From Xanthomonas campestris pv. phormiicola (GTDB lineage Bacteria > Pseudomonadota > Gammaproteobacteria > Xanthomonadales > Xanthomonadaceae): DNA of 64,000 bases. A model generated the notes under the pieces. The model saw nothing but the letters and a program-made list of their open reading frames with translations, searched no databases and was not told where the DNA came from. The translations under genes and the position numbers were made by a program. The DNA lies in assembly GCA_025666215.1 (NCBI GenBank), contig CP102593.1, forward strand, positions 372,001 through 436,000, read 5' to 3'. Shown here piece after piece: positions 40,616 through 48,257 of the stretch (positions are counted from its first letter, which is position 1; every line of letters starts with the position of its first letter).

Positions 40616-40644
40616 GCTGTCTGCCATACGGCAGTGGTCCGAGC

Positions 40645-40895
40645 CACCGTGCCGTAAGCGCGGCGACGGCATCGAGAGCAAGGCCGGCAGTTGGTCGGCC
40701 GAGAACGAAACGTCTTTCAAGACGCCGATCCGCGAACAATTCGAACAGCAGGGCCATCCGTGCCACGCGAGCGCGCGGCTGTGTGGTGACAGTAGCGAGA
40801 TGCGGTGCAGACGTGGTGGGCTGCTGGGACTGGGGCTGTCGGCGGTGTTGAACGAGCCGGCGAAACTGATCCGATTCGGAGTATTCCGTAACTGA
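40645..40895 (+). pseudogene. Decayed duplicate of the mccB 3' end
   Basis: The translation contains [20 protein letters not shown] and LGLGLSAVLNEPAKLIRFGV, clearly matching the mccB C-terminus ([38 protein letters not shown]). It lacks a start, has a scrambled middle section and corresponds only to the last ~78 codons. It is followed by a second copy of the compound repeat block that also follows mccB, so the whole segment was duplicated in inverted orientation. Confidence 0.85.
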
Positions 40896-41086
40896 GCGAG
40901 CGCGATAGCTCTGCGTTGCATGCGCGGCGGTCACTGGCCGTTCCATCGATCGTGTCTACTAGCTCGGCTGTTGTTTCTGCTTCTGCTTCTGCTTCTGCTT
41001 CTGCTGTTGCTGTCGCTTTTGCTTTGCTTTTGATCTACCGGGTCCCCTCAGCGCGGCAGCCCCGGCGGGCGAATACCCGAAGGGCG

Positions 41087-41140
41087 GCGCGCAAGGATGC
41101 GCGACGTTTTTCGTTGGCACATGGATGTGCCATCGAAAAA
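41087..41140 (+). ncRNA. GGA-loop hairpin pair in unit Q, block 2
   Basis: Hairpin at 41087-41104 with GCGCGC/GCGCG arms and AAGGAT loop; hairpin at 41107-41140 with TTTTTCG outer arms, TGGCAC/GTGCCA inner arms and ATGGAT loop. The structures match block 1 unit Q with compensating or neutral changes. Confidence 0.35.
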
Positions 41141-41466
41141 TGCCCGTCGGGGCTGCGGACCTGGAGCGCGTAGCGCGGAAGGCGCGCTGCGGGGTGTGCT
41201 TTCTTTTGGTTACTTTTCTTTGCACAAGCAAAGAAAAGTGACCCGCGCCAGCGGAAGCTCTTGCTTCAAGCTTCAAGCTTCAAGCTTCAAAAGCTTCAAA
41301 ATCTCAATGCCAGAACCAAGGCAAAGGCAAAGGCAAAGGCAAAGGCTTTCGCCTTGCGGCGAGTCACTTTTCTTTGCTCGCGCAAAGAAAAGTAACCAAA
41401 AGAAAGCGCGCCCTGCCGAGCGCCCTCCGCGCTGCGCGCTCCGGGTCCGCGTCCATACCGGGGATT

Positions 41467-41518
41467 CGCGGAAGGGGCATCCTGCCCCTGCCGCGAACGG
41501 CGCACATCCTTGTGCGCC
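41467..41518 (-). ncRNA. GGA-loop hairpin pair in unit P, block 2
   Basis: On the minus strand: hairpin at 41499-41518 (GGCGCAC/GTGCGCC, loop AAGGAT) and hairpin at 41467-41495 (AGGGGC/GCCCCT, loop AGGAT), the same pair as block 1 unit P. Confidence 0.35.
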
Positions 41519-41640
41519 GCCCCTTCGGGGTTTTTCCCCGGCATGGCCGCCGCTTCGGAAGGGAACCGGTAGGTCAAAAGCCACAGCAACAGCACCAGCC
41601 ACAGCAACAGCAACAGCAACGCCTCACGCAATTACGATGA

Positions 41641-41811
41641 CGACACGACAGCACCGACGGCAGCCGGTCGCATGTCATGGCGACAGCGATCGCATGGCCT
41701 TCGTCTCGAAACTTGTGTCGTATCCACAGCCGCGGCGGCATTGCTGTGCTGCAGATTGAGGTGGAACTGGGTCAATGCAATAGTGCGAATACCATCACCT
41801 TTGTGTGCGCC
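41641..41811. other. Spacer upstream of sirtuin gene
   Basis: 171 bp after the repeat block, no gene. GCAATAGTG near 41777-41785 could serve as a -10 for the sirtuin gene; no clear -35. Confidence 0.3.
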
Positions 41812-42582
41812 ATGCTCAGCTCCGCCTACAACGCCGATACCGTTGCCGCCTTCATCCAGGGCGCGCGCCGCCTGCTGGTCCTCACCGGTGCGGGCATGTC
41901 CGCCGAGAGCGGCGTGCCGACCTTCCGTGGCCAGGACGACAGCCTGTGGGCGCGCTTCGATCCGCAGCAGCTGGCTACCGAAGAGGCGTGGCGGGCGGAC
42001 CCGGCGCTGGTCTGGGGCTGGTACCGCTGGCGCATGGCGATCGTCGCGCAGGCGCAGCCGCATGCCGGGCACCACGCGCTGGTCCGCCTGGCCGCGTGGA
42101 AGAGCACCACCCTGGTGACCCAGAACGTGGACGACCTGCATCAGCGCGCCGGCAGCGAGGTCGCCGCGCATGTGCATGGGCGCCTGTCGGCATTGCGCTG
42201 CGGCGACTGCGGTCAGGCCTGGCACGGATTGCTGCCACCGATCGACGTGCAGGCACCGGCCCAGCGCCTCACCCCGCCGGCCTGCGCGGCTTGCGGCGGT
42301 GCGGTGCGTCCGGGCGTGGTGTGGTTCGGCGAGGCGTTGCCGGCCGCGGACTGGGCGCGCGCCGAGAGCGCCGCCGACGCGGCCGACCTGGTGCTGGTGA
42401 TCGGCAGCTCCGGCCTGGTCCATCCGGCGGCCGGGCTGCCGCTGCGGGCCAGGGAGCGCGGCGCCTACGTGGTCGAGATCAATCCCGAGCCCAGCGCGCT
42501 GTCCGCCCGCGCCGACCTGCACTGGCGCGACAGCGCGGCGGTGGCCTTGCCGCTGTTGCTGCAGCGCTGGCCGGCGGGCTGA
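41812..42582 (+). CDS. NAD-dependent protein deacylase, sirtuin (CobB-like)
   Basis: 256 residues. NAD-binding GAGMSAESGVPTFRG, catalytic TQNVDDLHQRAGS and HVHG (general-base His), and a zinc module with two Cys pairs (RCGDCGQAW and ACAACGG). GSSGLVHPAAGLP completes the Rossmann fold. Sirtuins remove acyl groups from lysines using NAD+; here a Pat-like acetyltransferase is encoded about 20 kb away. The start at 41812 (MLSSAYN) is the family-like N-terminus; the frame extends upstream without typical sequence. Confidence 0.88.
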   Translation: MLSSAYNADTVAAFIQGARRLLVLTGAGMSAESGVPTFRGQDDSLWARFDPQQLATEEAWRADPALVWGWYRWRMAIVAQAQPHAGHHALVRLAAWKSTTLVTQNVDDLHQRAGSEVAAHVHGRLSALRCGDCGQAWHGLLPPIDVQAPAQRLTPPACAACGGAVRPGVVWFGEALPAADWARAESAADAADLVLVIGSSGLVHPAAGLPLRARERGAYVVEINPEPSALSARADLHWRDSAAVALPLLLQRWPAG

Positions 42583-42613
42583 ACTCCGCGCGCGCCGCCC
42601 GCCAGGCGCGCGC

Positions 42614-43522
42614 TCAGCGCAACGAACGCAGGAAGGCGTCCACCGCGTCGGTATAGGCCGAGGACAGGCCCAGGTCGTGATTGATCTCGGCGTGGCTGCG
42701 GTCCTGCGGCAGCACCTCGACGCGGATCCGCCGCGCCGTCGCCTTGTCGGCCAGGTGCCGGGCCTGCGCGCAGGCATCGGCGCGGCGGCTGGAGCACACC
42801 GCCAGCAGCGGCGGCGCGGCGGTGCCCATCTGGTGATACGGCGAGGCGGCGATCCACTCGCTGCGCCGGCTGCCGAAGGCGCGGTCGTACAGCGGCAGGT
42901 GCCGCGCCTGCATCACCTGCTCCACGTCCATCGCGGCGCTGTCCAGCGCCACGGTGGCCAGCGGCGCATGCGCGCCGGCCTGCGCCAGCAGCGTCGGCGA
43001 CAGGTCCAGCAGCGCCACCAGATGCGCGCCGGCCGAGTGCCCCATCAACACCATCCGTGCGCCATCGGCGCCCCAGCCGGCGGCCAGCGCCTGTACCCTG
43101 GCCACGGCGAGGGCGACATCGCCGGCCTGCTGCAGCGGCGTGGCCTGCGGCAGCAGGCGGTAGTTCACCGACACCAGGGCGTAGCCCTGTGGCAGCCAGT
43201 GCGCGACCTTGTTGGCGGCGACCCCGGGATTGTCCTTGTCGCCGTTGGCCCAGCCGCCGCCGTGCACCATCACGAGCAGCGGCGCGTTGCGCGCATTGGC
43301 GGGCAGGTAGACATCGAAGCGCTGCGCCGGATCGGCGCCGTAGGCGACATCGCGCAGCACGCGCGTGCCGTCGGGCAGCGGCGCGCGCGGCGCGGACGCC
43401 GACTGCGCCAGCCGCGCACGCAGGCGTTCGTGCAGGCGGCCATCCTGCGCATGCAGCGTTGCCGCGGATAGCGCGGTCAGCAGCAGCGAGACGCCAAGCA
43501 AGGTACGGGCGAGCGAGGTCAT
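42614..43522 (-). CDS. Secreted alpha/beta hydrolase (carboxylesterase/BD-FAE-like)
   Basis: 302 residues with a signal peptide (LLGVSLLLTALSAATLHAQ, cleavage near 26). MVHGGGWANGDKD is the oxyanion HGGGW motif, the nucleophile Ser is in MGHSAGAHL, and a late His occurs in DRSHAEINHDLG. This is the hormone-sensitive-lipase-like/feruloyl-esterase-like group. It probably acts on esters in the periplasm or outside. GAAGG precedes the start. Convergent with the sirtuin gene. Confidence 0.83.
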   Translation of the reverse strand: MTSLARTLLGVSLLLTALSAATLHAQDGRLHERLRARLAQSASAPRAPLPDGTRVLRDVAYGADPAQRFDVYLPANARNAPLLVMVHGGGWANGDKDNPGVAANKVAHWLPQGYALVSVNYRLLPQATPLQQAGDVALAVARVQALAAGWGADGARMVLMGHSAGAHLVALLDLSPTLLAQAGAHAPLATVALDSAAMDVEQVMQARHLPLYDRAFGSRRSEWIAASPYHQMGTAAPPLLAVCSSRRADACAQARHLADKATARRIRVEVLPQDRSHAEINHDLGLSSAYTDAVDAFLRSLR

Positions 43523-43676
43523 CGGCGGAGTCCTTCGAGAGCGGAGGCGTGGGAGGGAGGGGTGGGGTGACGCGGGATCGATCCGTTTCCGGCGCGAGCG
43601 CAACGCCGCGGGTCCTCGGGTGCAGCGGCTGCCGCAGTGCGCATGGCTGCCTGCGCCGTCGCCGCGGCGCCCGCGC

Positions 43677-44951
43677 TCATGCCTCGCGCACCCGCAACGT
43701 CGCGCGCAATCCGTGCGGCGCGGCGTTGTCCAGGCGCAGTTCGCCGTGATGCTGGCGGGCGACGCGCTCGACGATCGCCAGGCCCAATCCGCTGCCGCCG
43801 TGGCCGCCGTGCACGAACGGCTGCCGCGCGCTTGCGGCCAGCGCCGGATCCAGCCCCGGGCCGTGATCGCGCACCTCGATGCACCAGCCGTCGCCGTCGC
43901 GCGCCAGGCGCAGCTGGAACGGTGCGGCGCCGTGGCGCTCGGCATTGCCGATCAGGTTGCCGAGCGCGCGCTGCAGCGCCATCGGCTTGGCGTACAGCGG
44001 CGCCTGCGCCGGCAGGTCGACGTCCCAGCCCGCCTGCGCCGCGCCCAGCGCATGCCGGCACAGTTCGGCCAGGTCCAGCGGCGCGCTGGCTTCGTCGCGG
44101 CCGTCGCGGGCATAGGCGATGAACTGCGCCAGGATCGCGTCGATCTCGCCGATGTCGCGCTCCATGCCGTCGCGCAGCTCCGGCTCCACCTGCGGCAACA
44201 GCGCCAGGGCGTACTGCAGGCGGGTCAGCGGCGTGCGCACGTCGTGCGAGATGCCGGCCAGCATCAGCGTGCGTTCGGCCGCGGCGGTGCGCACGTCGGC
44301 GCTGGCGTCGGTCAGCGCCCGTGCCAGGTCGTTCACTTCGCGCGGGCCGCCGCTGACCACCGGCACGGCGCCATCGCCGCGCACCAGATGCGGCGCCGCC
44401 TGCGCCAGCTGCCGCAGCGGCAGCACCAGGCGCCGCGCGAAATAGGCCGCTGCCAGCCACACCAGCAGCGCGCAGGCGGCCAGCAACGCCACCGAGAAGC
44501 GGCGTACGCCGTGGCCGCGGCGCTCGCCGGCGAACGACACCCACAGCGGATCGGGGGTGGCGAGCTTGAGCCACACCGCGCCGTCGCCGTCGCCGCGGCG
44601 CAGCTCGCGCCCCGGACCGAGCTGGTCCGTAGCGCGCCGTTGCAGTTCGTCGGCCAGTGGCCCGCTGCGCGCATCCACCACCGGTGGCGGCGCGTGCCGG
44701 ACCTGCAGCCCGGCCTCGCGCAGCGCCGGCTCCAGCGCCGCCGAAGACGGCGAGCGCTGCAGCGCCTCGGCGACATTGGCGAAGCCGTCCATCGCCCGCA
44801 GCAGTTGCTGCGCGGCCGGACGCAGCGCCAGTTCGCGGCCGAGCAGCAGCGCCAGCAGGCCGGCGCCGGCCAGCACCAGCGCGATCACCAGCGCCAGCTG
44901 CCCGAACAGGCTGCGCGGCCAGCCATCGCCGACGTGGCGGGTGCGGCTCAT
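43677..44951 (-). CDS. EnvZ-type sensor histidine kinase
   Basis: 424 residues. Two membrane helices (about 17-42 and 158-180) enclose a ~115-residue periplasmic domain. Then a HAMP region, a dimerisation helix with GISHDVRTPLTRLQ (phospho-acceptor His) and an ATPase domain with NLIGNAERHG (N box), DHGPGLD (G1) and GSGLGLAIVERV (G2). Its start overlaps the regulator's stop (ATGA), so both are made together. The EnvZ resemblance rests on the HDVRTPLTR motif and the OmpR-like partner. The signal is unknown. Confidence 0.87.
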   Translation of the reverse strand: MSRTRHVGDGWPRSLFGQLALVIALVLAGAGLLALLLGRELALRPAAQQLLRAMDGFANVAEALQRSPSSAALEPALREAGLQVRHAPPPVVDARSGPLADELQRRATDQLGPGRELRRGDGDGAVWLKLATPDPLWVSFAGERRGHGVRRFSVALLAACALLVWLAAAYFARRLVLPLRQLAQAAPHLVRGDGAVPVVSGGPREVNDLARALTDASADVRTAAAERTLMLAGISHDVRTPLTRLQYALALLPQVEPELRDGMERDIGEIDAILAQFIAYARDGRDEASAPLDLAELCRHALGAAQAGWDVDLPAQAPLYAKPMALQRALGNLIGNAERHGAAPFQLRLARDGDGWCIEVRDHGPGLDPALAASARQPFVHGGHGGSGLGLAIVERVARQHHGELRLDNAAPHGLRATLRVREA

Positions 44952-45670
44952 GGCGCGGTCTCCGGCGGCACGTAGACGTAGCCGATGCCCCACACGGTCT
45001 GGATCAGCCGCGGGGTGCGCGCGTCGTCTTCGAGCAATTTGCGCAAGCGCGCCACGGTGACGTCGATGCTGCGCGCCAAGGCGTCGTGCTCGCGGCCGTG
45101 CGCCAGGCTCATCAGGCGGTCGCGGCTGAGCGGCTGCTGCGGATGCCGCAGCAGCACCGACAGCACCGCGAACTCGGCGGTGGTCAGTTTCAGCGGTCGC
45201 CCATCGCCGCTCAGTTCGCGCCGGCCCAGGTGCAGGCGGAAGCGGCCGAAGCCGATCTCGCCGCCGTCCGGCTGCGGCGCGCCGGCGCCGGCCGGGCGCG
45301 TGCGGCGCAGCACCGCGCGGATCCGTGCCAGCAGCTCGCGCGGGTTCACCGGCTTGGGCAGGTAGTCGTCGGCGCCGATCTCCAGGCCGACGATGCGGTC
45401 GACCTCGTCGCCCTTGGCGGTGAGCATCACGATCGGCGTGGTGTCGCCCTGGCCGCGCAGGCGCCGGCAGATCTCCAGGCCGCTCTCGCCGGGCAGCATC
45501 AGGTCCAGCACCACCAGGTCGTAATGGCCGCGCGCCAGCGCCTGCTGCAGCTGGGCGCCGTCGGCCACCGCCTTCACCGAGAAGTCCTGGCTTTCCAGGT
45601 AGCGGCGCAGCAGTTCGCGCAGGCGTTCGTCGTCGTCGACCAGGAGCAGGCGGGCAGGGGCGTCGTTCAT
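44948..45670 (-). CDS. OmpR-family response regulator
   Basis: 240 residues. Receiver domain: acidic DDD (11-13... LLLVDDDERLRE), phospho-acceptor D56 in VVLDLMLPGESG, K near 106 in LPKPV. C-terminal winged helix (about 140-238) with LTTAEFAVLSVLLRHP and SIDVTVARLRKLLEDD, IQTVWGIGYVYVP. Close to OmpR in sequence. Partner of the kinase immediately downstream. Divergent from a small secreted protein; the gap holds a 13-bp inverted repeat. Confidence 0.9.
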   Translation of the reverse strand: MNDAPARLLLVDDDERLRELLRRYLESQDFSVKAVADGAQLQQALARGHYDLVVLDLMLPGESGLEICRRLRGQGDTTPIVMLTAKGDEVDRIVGLEIGADDYLPKPVNPRELLARIRAVLRRTRPAGAGAPQPDGGEIGFGRFRLHLGRRELSGDGRPLKLTTAEFAVLSVLLRHPQQPLSRDRLMSLAHGREHDALARSIDVTVARLRKLLEDDARTPRLIQTVWGIGYVYVPPETAP

Positions 45671-45729
45671 GGAGCCCACTATCGGCGGTGCCGCGGTCGC
45701 CCGGCAACGCCCCATGGAGGGTTTTTGTA

Positions 45730-45767
45730 AGCGGATGTTTCCATCGCCGCCGGCGGAAACATCCGCT
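45730..45767. promoter_or_regulatory. 13-bp perfect inverted repeat between regulator gene and secreted-protein gene
   Basis: AGCGGATGTTTCC at 45730-45742 and GGAAACATCCGCT at 45755-45767, 12 bp apart. It lies 60 bp upstream of the response regulator start and 84 bp upstream of the secreted protein start. It could be an operator for both, or an RNA stem at the start of the + transcript. Confidence 0.55.
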
Positions 45768-45850
45768 GGCCAGGACGCAACACCTTGCGGCCGCGCGCGG
45801 CCTACCGTGGCTCCACCGCAGCGCTCGTGCTGCTTCCCCGGAGAGCAACG

Positions 45851-46390
45851 ATGACCCTTTCGCTACGCAATTCGATCCTGCTGCTGACCCTGGCCGCCGG
45901 CGGCCTGAGCGTCCTGGCGGCGCCGGACGCGCAGGCGCGCGAGCGCACCCGCACCCGCACCGCCAGCCACGTGGACGGTGCCCGCAGCGCGGCGACCCAT
46001 GCCAGCGCCAGCGGCGCCAACGGCAGCGCGACGCGGGCGCGGCAATGGCAGGCCGACGGCCAGGGCAACGCGTCGGGCAGCAGCAGCGCGACCGCCAGCG
46101 GCGTCAACGGCGGCGCGGCCACGCGCCAGGGCGGCTTCTACCGCAACGCCGACGGCAGCGCCGGCCGCCAGGGCAGCGCCAGTGTCAGCGGCACCAACGG
46201 CGGCAGCGCCAGCAGCAGCGGCAGCGTCGCCAAGAGCGCCGACGGCAGCGTCACCGGCAGCCGCCAGACCAGCGCCATCACCGCCAACGGCGCCAGCTAT
46301 CAGGGCTCGACCACCGCCGCCGACGGCAGCGTCACCCATACCGGCACCTGCACCAACGCCGCCGGCGAGGTCGTGGCCTGCCGTCCGTAA
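45851..46390 (+). CDS. Secreted Gly/Ser/Asn-rich repeat protein
   Basis: 179 residues with a signal peptide (ILLLTLAAGGLSVLAAPDAQA, cleavage near 29). The mature part is low-complexity with recurring SGANG/SGVNGG/SGTNGG and ADGS motifs spaced 20-35 residues apart, followed by a C-terminal GTCTNAAGEVVAC with two Cys. It looks like a surface or periplasmic bead-like protein; no catalytic motif. GGAGAG precedes the start. Divergent from the OmpR-type system, which may control it. Confidence 0.75.
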   Translation: MTLSLRNSILLLTLAAGGLSVLAAPDAQARERTRTRTASHVDGARSAATHASASGANGSATRARQWQADGQGNASGSSSATASGVNGGAATRQGGFYRNADGSAGRQGSASVSGTNGGSASSSGSVAKSADGSVTGSRQTSAITANGASYQGSTTAADGSVTHTGTCTNAAGEVVACRP

Positions 46391-46501
46391 CCGGGTGCCG
46401 CGGGGTGCTGTGTCGCGCTTCCACGGTCGCCATCGCGCTGCGGCGCCGCGTGCGCCGCAGCGCCTACGTCCATCCCTTCCATCTCTTGCCCGAGGATCGC
46501 C

Positions 46502-46798
46502 ATGAAGACCGTCATCGCCCAAGCAACGCTGTGCAGCCTGCTGTTGGCCGGCAGTGTCGCCGCCCAGACCGCGCAACCGGCGCCGAGCGCTGCGCAGAAA
46601 CAACCGCTGCAGCAGCGGCTGAAGGCGGCCGACGCCAACGGCGACGGCCTGATCAGCCGCAGCGAGGCCGATGCGTCGCTGCCGCGCATCGCCAAGCGCT
46701 TCGATGCGCTCGACGGCAACCGCGACGGCCAGTTGTCGCCCGACGAGCTGCGCGCGGCCATGCAGGCCATGCAACAGGCCAAGCAGCGCGAACCCTGA
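46502..46798 (+). CDS. Small periplasmic EF-hand protein
   Basis: 98 residues, signal peptide 1-21 (LCSLLLAGSVAAQ). Two EF-hand calcium loops: DANGDGLISRSE and DGNRDGQLSPDE, each with Asp/Asn at positions 1, 3, 5 and Glu at 12. It binds calcium outside the cytoplasm; such proteins are common in Xanthomonas, but the role is not known. Followed after 7 bp by the hydroxylase gene on the same strand. Confidence 0.83.
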   Translation: MKTVIAQATLCSLLLAGSVAAQTAQPAPSAAQKQPLQQRLKAADANGDGLISRSEADASLPRIAKRFDALDGNRDGQLSPDELRAAMQAMQQAKQREP

Positions 46799-46805
46799 GC
46801 CGGCG

Positions 46806-47663
46806 ATGCGCCCCTGGTTGCCACTGCTGGTGTTGCCGTTGCTGGCGGCGGTCGCCGCGCTGGAGGCCTGGGCCTGGCGCAGGCGCGGCCGTCGCTACGA
46901 CTGGAAGGCCTACTGGGCCTCGCTCGGCGATGCGCTCGGCCGCGCCGCGCTGGGCCTGCTGCTGCAGGGCGGTGTGGTCGGCGCGCTGCTGTACGCGGTC
47001 TGGCCGCTGCGGGTGGCGACGATCGCGATGGACCGGCCCTGGCACTGGCTGGCGTTGTTCGTGGGCCAGGAGTTTTGCTACTACTGGATGCATCGCGCCG
47101 ATCACCGGGTGCGCTGGTTCTGGCTCAACCACGCAGTGCATCACTCTCCCCAGCAGTACACCCTGGCCAATGCCTACCGGCTGGGCTGGACCGGCAAGCT
47201 CACCGGCGCGGCGGTGTGTTTCGCGCCGCTGGTGTGGCTGGGCTTCCCGGTCCCCTATGTGCTCGGCGCGCTGGCGGCGAACCTGTTCTACCAGTTCTGG
47301 CTGCATACCGAGCTGATCGGATGCCTGCCGCGGCCGCTCGAGTTCGTGTTCAACACCCCGGCGCACCACCGTGTGCACCATGCCAGCAATCCCCAATACC
47401 TGGACTGCAACTACGGCGGGGTGCTGATCCTGTTCGACCGGCTGTTCGGCAGCGTCCGCGCCGAACTGCCCGGGGTACCGCCCCGCTACGGGCTGACGAC
47501 CCCGCTGCGCAGCCACAATCCGGTGACGATCGCCTTCCATGCCTGGCCGCCGCTGCTGCACGACCTGCGCCGCGCCCGCGGCTGGCGGCAGCGCCTGCGG
47601 GTGCTGTTCGGTCCGCCCGGCGCGGCAGGGGCCGACGTTGCGGCCGATCCCCCGCGCAGTTAG
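46806..47663 (+). CDS. Fatty acid hydroxylase/sterol desaturase family membrane protein
   Basis: 285 residues, four or five membrane helices. The di-iron histidine clusters are HRADHRVRWFW, HAVHHSPQQ and HHRVHHASNPQYLD, the family hallmark. It likely hydroxylates or desaturates a membrane lipid using O2; the substrate is unknown. The start at 46806 follows the EF-hand gene by 7 bp; co-transcription is likely. The tail after residue 265 is Ala/Pro-rich and not conserved in the family. Confidence 0.86.
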   Translation: MRPWLPLLVLPLLAAVAALEAWAWRRRGRRYDWKAYWASLGDALGRAALGLLLQGGVVGALLYAVWPLRVATIAMDRPWHWLALFVGQEFCYYWMHRADHRVRWFWLNHAVHHSPQQYTLANAYRLGWTGKLTGAAVCFAPLVWLGFPVPYVLGALAANLFYQFWLHTELIGCLPRPLEFVFNTPAHHRVHHASNPQYLDCNYGGVLILFDRLFGSVRAELPGVPPRYGLTTPLRSHNPVTIAFHAWPPLLHDLRRARGWRQRLRVLFGPPGAAGADVAADPPRS

Positions 47664-47752
47664 CGCTGGCCGCTGCGCACCGACGGCCGCCGACGGCCGC
47701 GCCGAGGCCCTTGCGGCATGGGCGCTGCGGCCGGCTCCAGGCCCGATCCGGC

Positions 47753-47770
47753 GCCCCGCCGCGGGGTTTT
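47753..47770 (+). terminator. Short intrinsic terminator after the hydroxylase gene
   Basis: CCCCG-CCG-CGGGG followed by TTTT, 90 bp past the stop and before the nrd promoter. The stem is only 5 bp, so efficiency is uncertain. Confidence 0.5.
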
Positions 47771-47818
47771 GCCGCGTCGCCACGGCAAACTCTTGCCCCG
47801 CTTGGGTTTTCGCTTTTT

Positions 47819-47866
47819 GGACTACATTTAGCGTTGACGACGCCGGGGGACCCCACTATCTTGTGG
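47819..47866 (+). promoter_or_regulatory. nrdA promoter with two NrdR-like boxes
   Basis: TTGACG (47834-47839), a 17-bp spacer, TATCTT (47857-47862). Box 1 core CTACATTTAG at 47822-47831 and box 2 core CACTATCTTG at 47854-47863 fit the NrdR consensus (acaCwAtATcTwGtgt). Core starts are 32 bp apart, the spacing known for NrdR pairs. Box 1 abuts the -35 and box 2 overlaps the -10, so binding would block RNA polymerase. Confidence 0.72.
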
Positions 47867-47869
47867 TGG

Positions 47870-48063
47870 TCGGTTCCAGTAGCCACCAGGCTGCGGGATC
47901 AAAAGGGAAGCCGGTGCGGCGCGCGAGCGCTCAGGCCGGCGCTGCCCCGCAGCGGTAATTGGGAACGAACCCGTCACCCGCACTGAGGCGCCCTGCCTTG
48001 GGAAGCGACGGGCTAGGACACCGGCCATCGGCCGTCGCCCATCAGCCCGAAGACCTGCCGACA
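47870..48063 (+). ncRNA. Cobalamin (B12) riboswitch
   Basis: Conserved elements in order: GGTTCC near 47871, GGGAAGCCGGTG near 47910, GCTGCCCCGCAGCGGTAA at about 47943-47960, CACTG near 47983, GGGAAGCGACGGG near 48000, and the B12 box AGCCCGAAGACCTGCC at 48044-48059. Adenosylcobalamin binding normally lowers expression downstream. An expression-platform hairpin with CCGACC/GGTCGG and ATCTCC/GGAGAT arms follows at about 48090-48122, in a leader of roughly 390 nt before nrdA. Confidence 0.9.
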
Positions 48064-48257
48064 GCCGCGCGATGCACACAGCGCGGCGCCGACCGTTGCA
48101 TCTCCGGGGGGAGATGGTCGGTGAAGCGTTGACCGCCCGCAGGCTTCGCGCCTGCGCCGTCGCGGTCTCTGCGACACCGCGTCTCCACCCTGCTGATCCG
48201 GTCGGACCGTTGCCTGCGAGGGTCAGGCAGCCGGGTGCACCACGCTTGGAGACCTTC

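Larger units (their letters stand above)
40970..41640. repeat. Compound repeat block 2 (convergent Q and P units)
   Basis: Inverted copy of block 1. Unit Q reads on + (about 40970-41243), unit P on - (about 41625-41362). Hexamer tracts lie outside (TTCTGC x5 near 40977-41008; CAACAG-type near 41583-41620). The centre (41244-41361) holds CTTCAAG and GGCAAA tandem repeats that differ from block 1. Hairpins ACTTTTCTTTGC/GCAAAGAAAAGT end each unit at 41213-41240 and 41366-41393. No gene supported. Confidence 0.8.
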
